This document shows, piece after piece, positions 1 through 4,847 of a DNA stretch of 5,159 bases. The notes under the pieces are model-generated. The model saw nothing but the letters and a program-made list of their open reading frames with translations. It did no database searches and was not told the DNA's origin. This DNA comes from Planctomycetota bacterium. Its GTDB lineage: Bacteria; Planctomycetota; Phycisphaerae; Sedimentisphaerales; Anaerohalosphaeraceae. The position numbers and the translations under genes are program-made. Where the stretch lies: positions 1 to 5,159 of the forward strand of contig JAGHBX010000052.1 in the NCBI GenBank assembly GCA_021160785.1, in the 5' to 3' direction. Within the stretch, counting starts at the first letter, position 1; each line of letters begins with the position of its first letter.

Positions 1-2
1 GA

Positions 3-632
3 ATACGCTACTTCGGCGTCAACAGCGACGAAGGCTTCTCCTTGACCATCAACGGTGCTCTCGTCGGCGCCTATCCGGACATTCGCACCGCCGCTACCAC
101 CGATGTGACCAATACTACCGTTGGAACCATGTCCTGCGATTTTCCCACAGCCGGAAGATATTACCTTGTCCTGGACTTCTTCGAAAACAGCGGCGGGGAA
201 GAAATCGAATTCTTCCAGACCGATGCAACCGGCGGCAACCGCAGGCTGATCAACGTGGACTCCGAATTGCAGGTGTACCGTGACGATGTCGCTAAAGTCG
301 ACGCCACAAACGTTGTCGTTACCGATTCCAGTATGCTTACCTGCCAGGTAGACCTGACCGGCGAGCCTTGTGCACTGTGGAATATCATTATCAAGCCCGA
401 TTGCGGCCAGGCCAATCGCGCTCTCCTGGAAGAAGCCCTGCTGGTCAATAATGGAGGCGACTTCAACGGCGACGGCCTCTTCGATATTGCCGACCTGAAG
501 GAACTTGCCGACCGCTGGGGCGACGTGTGCTCTGCGCCCGAGTGGTGTGACTGTGGCGACCTTGATTTCAGTGAAAGAATCGGCCTGGGCGATTTCGCAA
601 TTCTCGCCGAGCGATGGGCCCAGAATGAATAG
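3..632 (+). CDS. Secreted PA14-like protein with C-terminal dockerin-like domain (5' partial)
   Basis: The frame is open from the left edge, so the true start lies upstream; the TTG at 42 is not a convincing start because coding-like sequence (IRYFGVNSDEGFSLTING) begins before it. About 209 residues are visible. The first ~70 resemble the end of a PA14/GLEYA-type beta-sandwich ('VNSDEGFSLTING', then 'AGRYYLVLDFFENSGG', then 'IEFFQT'), a fold known from carbohydrate binding on secreted proteins. The last ~55 residues form a dockerin-like EF-hand pair: repeat 1 is DFNGDGLFDIADL with Asp/Asn at the calcium positions and a following 'ADRW'; repeat 2, DLDFSERIGLGDF followed by 'AERW', is more degenerate. 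Two nearby cysteines (WCDC) may form a disulfide. Such C-termini are common on exported planctomycete proteins. It is probably extracellular or surface bound; the catalytic or binding role of the missing N-terminus cannot be told. It ends with TAG, 28 bp from the convergent pilX-like gene. Confidence 0.85.
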   Translation: MRYFGVNSDEGFSLTINGALVGAYPDIRTAATTDVTNTTVGTMSCDFPTAGRYYLVLDFFENSGGEEIEFFQTDATGGNRRLINVDSELQVYRDDVAKVDATNVVVTDSSMLTCQVDLTGEPCALWNIIIKPDCGQANRALLEEALLVNNGGDFNGDGLFDIADLKELADRWGDVCSAPEWCDCGDLDFSERIGLGDFAILAERWAQNE

Positions 633-644
633 AATGAAATTATT

Positions 645-658
645 GTCAGCACGCTGAC
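645..658. terminator. Short palindrome between convergent stops, possible bidirectional terminator
   Basis: GTCAGCACGCTGAC is a perfect inverted repeat (GTCAG, 4-nt loop, CTGAC) lying between the TAG stop of the plus-strand gene (632) and the TAG stop of the minus-strand gene (661). It is T-rich after the hairpin on the plus side (TTCTAT) and carries AATAATTT on the minus side. The stem is short and has no long T-run, so it would be a weak terminator at best. The position between two convergent stops is the main support. Confidence 0.35.
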
Positions 659-660
659 TT

Positions 661-2055
661 CTATAAATGGCTTTCGCCGTAGGATCCGGGGCTGAAGACA
701 AGCTCTATAGAGCTGTTAAAGCCGCTGGGATTGCTTACGCTGTTGCTGCGGACTATAATCAAATCGCTGTTTCCGGCGATCGCCAGGGGGCTGTCGGAGT
801 AATTGATCACAGCGTTTGTTATCGTTCCTCGGGCATTTCCGTCGAAGGTTATGCCGCTTGCGGCGATCACACCGGTCAACGTCTCGAAATTGCCTGAAAA
901 GGAAACACGAAAACCGGGCGCCAGGATAAACGTGCCTGTCATTTCCCTGAGTTCGTCAAATTGCGAACCCTGGGGCAGTTGCGAGACGCTCTGACAGTTC
1001 AGGTTGCCGGAAAAGTCCAGAATGTCTTCGCTGTCGGGCGCATCCATGTCACCTTCGGCAATTACTACTCCGATTATTGTCGTGGTGCCGCTGAAAACGA
1101 CATGATTAGGCGATTCGATGTAAACCACGCCGGTTATGTTTACGTTGCCGTTAAAGACAGGATCTGTGCTTGCTACAATTCTGATATTCTCAAAACTCTT
1201 GTTTCCATTGGTTGAGACCGAAGAGTCAATAATATTCGTTGCGAACTGCTCAAATTGTGTGAGATCGGGAGTAGGGAATTCAACGGCATCGGCGTTGAAT
1301 GTTACGTGATTATTAACAGCATCCTGCCCGGTTTCGCCGCCAATTTGGCAGTTGCTGCCTATGCCAATATAGGCATTGGGATTCACTATGGTTACATCTC
1401 CCTGGATTTGCGAATTACCGATCATTTCCAGGGCTTCGTCATCGTTAAGACTCTCGATGAATACGCTGTTTTCGCTTGAGCTGTTGATTATCTGGATTTG
1501 AACATTACCGGTCATTTCGAGAGGACCCTTTGTCGCCAGCCCAAAATCAAATATCCCGCCGGCGGTGGGGGTAAAATCGAAATTGACATTAACCTGCCTG
1601 GATATGGTTCCGTTAGTACCTGTGATTCCAAGCAGAAGCGTATCGCTGTCAACCTGGGTGATGACAGAAGTGAAACTCAGGTTGGCCTGTGAGTTGATAG
1701 CTACCGAAGAGACAGACACGGCAGTGGGATTATCGGGATCATCGAGAGAAACGACAACATTTTCGAAGCCCGCCGCGGACATTTTCGACGTGAGAGCATT
1801 TTTCACTGCTTCCAGATCACTTCCCGCGACAGGCAGGTCAGTGAGGCAATAACGTGTAATATCCAGCCCGGATAAAGCAGATTCGAAAGCCCGGTTAATC
1901 TGGCGGTGGTTGTTCGCTACCTGCGCATTGACCGTAGACATACTCATCACAGCTACGCCCAGCGTCGAAAAGACTGCCAGAAATATCATTGCTATAAGAA
2001 GCGCCATACCCTTGCGGCATTGGCTATCTGCACGTTTTCTTCGATAAGTGCTCAT
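661..2055 (-). CDS. PilX-like type IV pilus minor-pilin/pseudopilin family protein
   Basis: This 464-residue protein has the N-terminus of PilX-like prepilins: a basic, cysteine-containing leader (MSTYRRKRADSQCRKG), a likely prepilin-peptidase site between G16 and M17, a hydrophobic helix (ALLIAMIFLAVFSTLGVAVM, about 18-37), then an amphipathic stretch with an 'RAFESALSGLD' segment like the 'AfqaAEaAl' of PilX_N. The Glu at +5 typical of major pilins is absent, as is usual in PilX. The remaining ~380 residues are beta-rich, Asn/Ser/Thr-rich and cysteine-poor, with recurring 'x-G-N' turns (MTGN, MIGN, FSGN, FDGN, IAGN) that suggest a beta-solenoid like planctomycete PilX/DUF7305-type proteins. 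The start at 2055 is preferred over TTG 2091 because GGGGGGA sits 6 nt upstream. It appears monocistronic, with its own strong promoter. Its role is probably surface pilus or pseudopilus assembly; the exact function is unknown. Confidence 0.85.
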   Translation of the reverse strand: MSTYRRKRADSQCRKGMALLIAMIFLAVFSTLGVAVMSMSTVNAQVANNHRQINRAFESALSGLDITRYCLTDLPVAGSDLEAVKNALTSKMSAAGFENVVVSLDDPDNPTAVSVSSVAINSQANLSFTSVITQVDSDTLLLGITGTNGTISRQVNVNFDFTPTAGGIFDFGLATKGPLEMTGNVQIQIINSSSENSVFIESLNDDEALEMIGNSQIQGDVTIVNPNAYIGIGSNCQIGGETGQDAVNNHVTFNADAVEFPTPDLTQFEQFATNIIDSSVSTNGNKSFENIRIVASTDPVFNGNVNITGVVYIESPNHVVFSGTTTIIGVVIAEGDMDAPDSEDILDFSGNLNCQSVSQLPQGSQFDELREMTGTFILAPGFRVSFSGNFETLTGVIAASGITFDGNARGTITNAVINYSDSPLAIAGNSDLIIVRSNSVSNPSGFNSSIELVFSPGSYGESHL

Positions 2056-2061
2056 TTCTAT

Positions 2062-2068
2062 TCCCCCC
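2062..2068 (-). promoter_or_regulatory. Ribosome binding site of pilX-like gene
   Basis: GGGGGGA on the minus strand, 6 nt before the ATG at 2055. It decides the start: the upstream in-frame TTG at 2091 has no comparable site and would add a 12-residue stretch that weakens the usual prepilin leader layout. Confidence 0.6.
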
Positions 2069-2121
2069 AATACAACGAAACCAGCCACCAACAGAAGAAA
2101 GCTCTCCCCAACCGAAGACCT

Positions 2122-2150
2122 ATTATAACATAATTGGAGCCCGTTGTCAA
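2122..2150 (-). promoter_or_regulatory. Consensus sigma-70 promoter of pilX-like gene
   Basis: On the minus strand, TTGACA (2145-2150) is followed by exactly 17 nt and then TATAAT (2122-2127): both hexamers are perfect and spacing is optimal. Transcription would begin near 2115, leaving a ~60-nt leader before the ATG at 2055. A perfect match to both boxes predicts strong, housekeeping-type expression unless a repressor acts here. Confidence 0.8.
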
Positions 2151-2260
2151 GAAGATATTAAGAATATGTTAGCGGGGAGAGAAAGGGGGGTTATGTAGCA
2201 CATTTAGCGTGCGTCAAGCCGATACGGTCCTATAAGAAGCGGGGAAATGGAGCGTCAGCG
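2151..2260. other. Non-coding spacer without recognisable gene
   Basis: Between the pilX-like promoter and the terminators of the lipoprotein gene I see no convincing reading frame, RNA gene or repeat. The only feature is a purine-rich patch (2174-2190, GGGGAGAGAAAGGGGGG). Its first 8 bases are the inverse complement of CTCTCCCC at 2102-2109 on the other side of the promoter; this may be chance. Confidence 0.5.
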
Positions 2261-2300
2261 AAAAAAATCCTGTAGCCGAGCGCAAACTCAACTGCAGGAT
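2261..2300 (-). terminator. Second (distal) Rho-independent terminator-like hairpin of lipoprotein gene
   Basis: On the minus strand, ATCCTG (2295-2300) pairs perfectly with CAGGAT (2267-2272), with partial pairing inside the loop (one C/A mismatch, then two pairs), and the hairpin runs directly into a run of seven T residues (2261-2267 as A on the plus strand). It lies about 60 nt past the lipoprotein stop. The T-run is the best in this intergenic region, though the stem is only moderate. Confidence 0.5.
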
Positions 2301-2315
2301 GTCGATTTATCCATC

Positions 2316-2354
2316 AAAAAGGGCGATTGGCTACTTCATAAAGGGGCAACCGCC
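2316..2354 (-). terminator. Proximal Rho-independent terminator of lipoprotein gene
   Basis: On the minus strand, GGCGGTTG (2347-2354) pairs with CAATCGCC (2322-2329): eight pairs, one of them G-U, with a 17-nt loop. One C and then TTTTT (2316-2320) follow. It begins 8 nt after the TAG of the lipoprotein gene, where a terminator is expected. Confidence 0.55.
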
Positions 2355-2361
2355 GGGAGGC

Positions 2362-2667
2362 CTACTTTGAGTCGGCCAGTTTTGCTATCTTTTCAGCGTC
2401 CGACAACTTATCCCACTTGGGGGGACAGGCGGCGCAGCAGAAGGCGACCTTTTGGCCCTTGAAGTTCTTGACGAGGTTGGCAGGCACCGTCGCCGGATCA
2501 ATCGGGTTGCCCATTATCGGGCATTTGGTGTTTGCGAACTGGACTTTCGGCATTTCGACATTTACGCTCACAGCGGCGGGCTCCTCTTTCTTGCAGCCGC
2601 CTAACATCGCCAGGCTACCGGCAACAAGCACGAGAGCTGTCAGCACCAGGACTTGCTTTGTCTTCAT
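2362..2667 (-). CDS. Small TRASH/YHS-like metal-binding lipoprotein
   Basis: The protein has 101 residues. A lipoprotein signal peptide (MKTKQ, then a hydrophobic stretch to about 21) ends in the lipobox L22-G23-G24-C25, so Cys25 should be lipidated; Lys follows at +2. After a short linker, residues 46-97 form a compact cysteine domain: 'NTKCPIMGNPID' (C49), a Val/Lys-rich strand region 'NLVKNFKGQKVAFCCAACPPKW' split across C77, C78 and C81, then an acidic/basic helix to the end. The CPxMG...G.kVaFCCxxC pattern resembles TRASH/YHS-type domains, known or predicted to bind heavy metals such as copper. Here it is probably a periplasmic metal binder or sensor; the metal is unknown. The gene is divergent from the small protein/polyferredoxin pair, which suggests a shared redox or metal theme. 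The start is supported by AAAGGG 7 nt upstream; two terminator-like hairpins follow. Confidence 0.85.
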   Translation of the reverse strand: MKTKQVLVLTALVLVAGSLAMLGGCKKEEPAAVSVNVEMPKVQFANTKCPIMGNPIDPATVPANLVKNFKGQKVAFCCAACPPKWDKLSDAEKIAKLADSK

Positions 2668-2674
2668 TTGTCTA

Positions 2675-2680
2675 CCCTTT
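2675..2680 (-). promoter_or_regulatory. Ribosome binding site of TRASH-like lipoprotein gene
   Basis: AAAGGG on the minus strand, 7 nt before the ATG at 2667. It supports the annotated start together with the signal peptide that begins there. Confidence 0.45.
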
Positions 2681-2692
2681 CATTAAAGATAT

Positions 2693-2716
2693 TTGTCAAT
2701 GACAATAGTAATTGTC
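2693..2716. promoter_or_regulatory. Overlapping palindromes, candidate operator
   Basis: Two perfect inverted repeats share one half: TTGTCA-A-TGACAA (2693-2705) and GACAAT-AGTA-ATTGTC (2701-2716). The half-site TTGTC/GACAA therefore occurs three times in 24 bp, within the divergent spacer and 26-49 bp upstream of the lipoprotein start. It covers the possible -10 of that gene, which is typical of repressor binding. The regulator is not in the window and I do not match the site to a known box. Confidence 0.5.
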
Positions 2717-2729
2717 CCACGTGCGGCAA
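2702..2729 (-). promoter_or_regulatory. Possible promoter of lipoprotein gene
   Basis: On the minus strand, TTGCCG (2724-2729) lies 16 nt before TATTGT (2702-2707). Each box is only a partial match. Transcription would start near 2695, giving a ~28-nt leader with AAAGGG. The -10 lies inside the palindromic operator candidate, which makes a repressible promoter plausible, but it is much weaker than the other two promoters in this window. Confidence 0.3.
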
Positions 2730-2747
2730 ATAAAACAAGGAAAAAAT

Positions 2748-2776
2748 TTGCCCACATTCGGTTTTTATTGTATAAT
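2748..2776 (+). promoter_or_regulatory. Sigma-70-type promoter of small protein/polyferredoxin operon
   Basis: TTGCCC (2748-2753), 17 nt, then a perfect TATAAT (2771-2776). Transcription would begin near 2783, about 42 nt before the ATG at 2825. This also argues against the longer upstream reading frame beginning near 2693 being the real start. Confidence 0.65.
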
Positions 2777-2824
2777 CGTTATAGGTGGAATTTGCTCAAA
2801 TTGATCTTAATAAAGTCGGATGTT

Positions 2825-3073
2825 ATGAGTAGCAGAGCCAAAAAGATTACCGCATCGGTCGTTTCCATCTTTCTGGGTATTGTCCTGTGCGCATACGGGC
2901 TTGGTCTTCACGCGACAGCCGTCGCTCCCGAGAAGGGGAATGAGCCGGCGGTCATGATGAGGGAACCTGCTCTTATCAAGGAAGCTTCCGTCGGCGGAGT
3001 AACGCTGGACAAAGCCTCGGGCAAGATCAAGCACACTTACACCGGCGAACCACCCAAAGACTGTGCTACATGA
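2825..3073 (+). CDS. Small exported or membrane-anchored protein of unknown function, upstream of polyferredoxin
   Basis: I do not recognise a family. The ATG at 2825 gives 82 residues: basic N-terminus (MSSRAKKI), a hydrophobic segment (about 9-31, TASVVSIFLGIVLCAYGLGL) acting as signal peptide or anchor, then a ~50-residue polar tail ending GEPPKDCAT. The start is chosen because the protein then begins with an export signal and lies 42 nt after a good promoter; the ribosome site is weak (GGA 4 nt upstream). It is the first gene of a probable two-gene operon with the membrane polyferredoxin, so a redox or partner role is inferred. One oddity: the stop is TGA (3071-3073), and if it were decoded the frame would add only Gly-Thr before TAA (3080-3082), turning the end into C-A-T-U-G-T with a CxxU motif. 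Without recoding, Cys80 is the lone periplasmic cysteine. Confidence 0.65.
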   Translation: MSSRAKKITASVVSIFLGIVLCAYGLGLHATAVAPEKGNEPAVMMREPALIKEASVGGVTLDKASGKIKHTYTGEPPKDCAT

Positions 3074-3101
3074 GGAACCTAAGCGGGGGACTGTGGCGTC
3101 C

Positions 3102-3968
3102 ATGGTCAACAAGACAGTACTGAACAGGATTGTTTCGAGACTTCTGCCCCACCGTCTCTGGGTGCAAAGCGGCTTTCTTCTCGCATGGCTCGATCCGTTG
3201 GGTCTGCGTCTGCACAATATATGCGGGCCCGTTTTCCACTGCTACGCATGTCCGCTTTCGACATTCGCCTGCCCCATCGGCATCATTGCCCAGTTCGGCG
3301 CGATAGGCGTGTTTCCGTTCCTGGCGATCGGGACGCTGCTGATCGTTGGCGGGCTGTTAGGCACATTGATCTGCGGGTGGGTATGTCCGTTCGGGCTGTT
3401 GCAGGATCTTGCGGCCAAGGTGCCGATAAAGAAGTTCCACCTGCCGCAATGGATGGGGCATTTTCGCTATGTGATTCTGGTCGGGACGGTTTTGCTTGTA
3501 CCGTATTTATTCGGTGAATCGCACCCGCTGTTTGTATGTCGCATCTGTCCGGCAGGGGCGCTGGAAAGTGCAGTGCCCAACGTGATAACGCAGGCGGTTA
3601 CCGGACAGGAAATCGTCTGGCCCAACGCTATAAAGATAACCATCGTGGTTGTGTTCCTGGCGGCGATGTTTTTGACGATTCGCCCGTGGTGCCGGGTGCT
3701 CTGCCCGTTGGGGGCGATATTCGGCTTGCTCAACAAGGTGAGCGTCCTGTCAATGCGACTGGAAGATTACAAGTGCACCGAATGCAAACGCTGCCATACC
3801 CTCTGCGTGTACGGCGGCACACCGAATATGGATCCCAACGACCCCCGATGCCTGCGCTGCCTCGAATGCACAAAATGCGCACCCGGCGCCCTTGGCGTCG
3901 GCACAATATTCGACACGCCGCAAGAGCCCGAACAGCCGCGTGAAAACAAGGGCGTCGAATCAGATTAG
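3102..3968 (+). CDS. NapH/CcoG-like membrane 4Fe-4S polyferredoxin
   Basis: A 288-residue membrane iron-sulfur protein (from ATG 3102). Cysteine motifs in order: 'ICGPVFHCYACP..TFACPIG' (C41, C47, C50, C57), 'CGWVCPFG..QD' (C91, C95), 'CRICPAG' (C146, C149), 'CRVLCPLG' (C197, C201), then a ferredoxin-like tail with CTECKRCHTLC (C225, C228, C231, C235) and CLRCLECTKCAPGALG (C250, C253, C256, C259), enough for two [4Fe-4S] clusters. Hydrophobic segments near 67-90, 122-138 and 177-193 are membrane spans, with others likely. Family members (NapH, NosR C-terminus, RdxA/CcoG, MauN) move electrons across or along the membrane; the acceptor here is unknown. GTG 3063 would add 13 residues and overlap the upstream gene; ATG 3102 is preferred for GGGGGA upstream (11 nt) and the basic start. 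The last 9 bp overlap the convergent minus-strand gene. Confidence 0.88.
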   Translation: MVNKTVLNRIVSRLLPHRLWVQSGFLLAWLDPLGLRLHNICGPVFHCYACPLSTFACPIGIIAQFGAIGVFPFLAIGTLLIVGGLLGTLICGWVCPFGLLQDLAAKVPIKKFHLPQWMGHFRYVILVGTVLLVPYLFGESHPLFVCRICPAGALESAVPNVITQAVTGQEIVWPNAIKITIVVVFLAAMFLTIRPWCRVLCPLGAIFGLLNKVSVLSMRLEDYKCTECKRCHTLCVYGGTPNMDPNDPRCLRCLECTKCAPGALGVGTIFDTPQEPEQPRENKGVESD

Positions 3969-4784
3969 GTCAGTTGCCCCCACGTCAGAAAAGTCTTCAA
4001 TTTCAGCGACGGCAGGCGTCAACATGCCTTTGAGTCTGAAGCAGCCATAGAACCGTTGGCGGAACAGGTCGCTGTTTAGCACCAGGATCATGTACGGCAG
4101 CAACAGCAGATACAGAATCCCGCCGACAAGCAATCCGACAAGCGGAATCTGAATAAAGAGAGTGCCTATTGGAATGCTCTCGTTCATGGCCATGATGACA
4201 ATCAGTACGTAGGCAAACATGGCGATCAGGCAGAGCACAGGGCACCACGGAGCAAGCCACAACATGAATCGCAAGGCAGAGTAGTTCTTTCGGCAGCACC
4301 AACCCGTTAGAGCAAAGGCAAGAATCGCTGCGACCATGACAGGGAAGAAGAGCGCTGTCAGCATCATTGTTTCTTCCGTAAACTCCAGGCCGCTATATGA
4401 CAAAATGCTCAATGCAAAGGCCAAACTCATTGTGAGCAAGGTCAGCAGAAAGACGACAAAACGATTCAGCCCGGCAAATCTGTGAGACAAGAGCCAGGCA
4501 ATCGCCAGCCCTATCGTAAATGCGTTGAACATGACGTCAAATGGCCCTGCTGCGCTCGAGGGCATACCGGTAACTTTCTTGATTCCAATCCACAGAATGT
4601 TGACCACAAGCAGAGGAATAAGGATAAGCAGAGCTTTACCGGACCGATTTGCCTTGAACAAAACAAAGGCGCCGACCAAAGCCACCCAGACGACAAGGCC
4701 TGTGATGTTGTCGATGAAGCTCCATGCGTAAGTAACAGGCTCGCTTTCCTTTGAGCCGAGGTCGCCGAGATCGCTGGATGCCAC
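3960..4784 (-). CDS. Multi-pass membrane domain (C-terminal part of a TGA-interrupted protein)
   Basis: The GTG at 4784 gives 274 residues with about seven hydrophobic spans, around residues 28-43, 50-67, 82-100, 107-130, 138-162, 172-199 and 206-236, and a polar C-terminal tail (NSDLFRQRFYGCF... DLI). I recognise no family or catalytic motif. The GTG has no ribosome site, and coding-like sequence in the same frame continues upstream of it (GGTCSYSWRVP, then SYVYGDLKF) to the TGA at 4845-4847. I therefore think this is not a separate gene but the membrane part of the protein whose extracytoplasmic part lies at 4845-5159. Either the gene is broken by a nonsense change, or UGA is read through. 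The stop (TGA, 3960-3962) overlaps the end of the convergent polyferredoxin gene. Confidence 0.7.
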   Translation of the reverse strand: MASSDLGDLGSKESEPVTYAWSFIDNITGLVVWVALVGAFVLFKANRSGKALLILIPLLVVNILWIGIKKVTGMPSSAAGPFDVMFNAFTIGLAIAWLLSHRFAGLNRFVVFLLTLLTMSLAFALSILSYSGLEFTEETMMLTALFFPVMVAAILAFALTGWCCRKNYSALRFMLWLAPWCPVLCLIAMFAYVLIVIMAMNESIPIGTLFIQIPLVGLLVGGILYLLLLPYMILVLNSDLFRQRFYGCFRLKGMLTPAVAEIEDFSDVGATDLI

Positions 4785-4813
4785 GAATTTAAGATCGCCA
4801 TAAACATACGATG

Positions 4814-4830
4814 GTACTCGCCACGAGTAC
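4814..4830 (-). promoter_or_regulatory. Perfect 7-bp hairpin 14 nt after in-frame TGA, SECIS-like candidate
   Basis: On the minus strand, GTACTCG-TGG-CGAGTAC is a perfect inverted repeat (arms 4824-4830 and 4814-4820, loop 4821-4823). Fourteen nt separate the TGA (4847-4845) from the stem, and 21 nt separate it from the loop. From memory, bacterial SECIS elements have a short apical stem-loop about 16-37 nt after the UGA with a G in the first two loop positions; the UGG loop fits. The stem also encodes part of the SYSWRVPS segment, so protein constraint could produce it by chance. I cannot see SelB-binding details such as a bulged U. Confidence 0.4.
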
Positions 4831-4844
4831 GAACATGTGCCTCC

Positions 4845-4847
4845 TCA
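4845..4847 (-). other. In-frame TGA inside an otherwise continuous reading frame
   Basis: The frame entering from the right edge meets TGA here and continues without any other stop to 3962. Residues on both sides read as one domain: ...VGGDKFEFG, TGA, GGTCSYSWRVP... A single base change from Gly (GGA), Trp (TGG), Cys (TGT/TGC) or Arg (CGA) could create it, or it could encode selenocysteine, which would give U-G-G-T-C. Standard Trp codons elsewhere in the window are TGG, so a general code change is not supported. Confidence 0.7.

Noticed and set aside
667..2133. Several plus-strand reading frames of 60-95 codons opposite the pilX-like gene
   Set aside because: All lie antisense to a well-supported gene, lack ribosome sites, and show no recognisable composition or motif.
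2174..2190. Purine-rich patch GGGGAGAGAAAGGGGGG as a possible regulatory or ribosome site
   Set aside because: No start codon at suitable distance opens a useful frame on the plus strand, and it lies upstream of the pilX-like promoter on the minus strand without a recognised box.
2247..2462. 71-codon plus-strand reading frame in the intergenic region
   Set aside because: It spans both terminator hairpins and the antisense of the lipoprotein 3' end, and is rich in Arg/Gln/Ser without motif.
3960..3962. Terminal TGA of the membrane protein as a further recoded UGA
   Set aside because: Reading on would translate the antisense of the polyferredoxin gene with no coding-like continuation, so it is an ordinary stop.
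4792..4836. Short minus-strand ORF starting ATG 4836 right after a good GGAGG (about 15 codons, ending TAA)
   Set aside because: The Shine-Dalgarno-like GAGGAGG is part of the coding sequence just after the TGA. The ORF is very short and in a different frame from both halves of the interrupted gene, so it would not restart the membrane domain.
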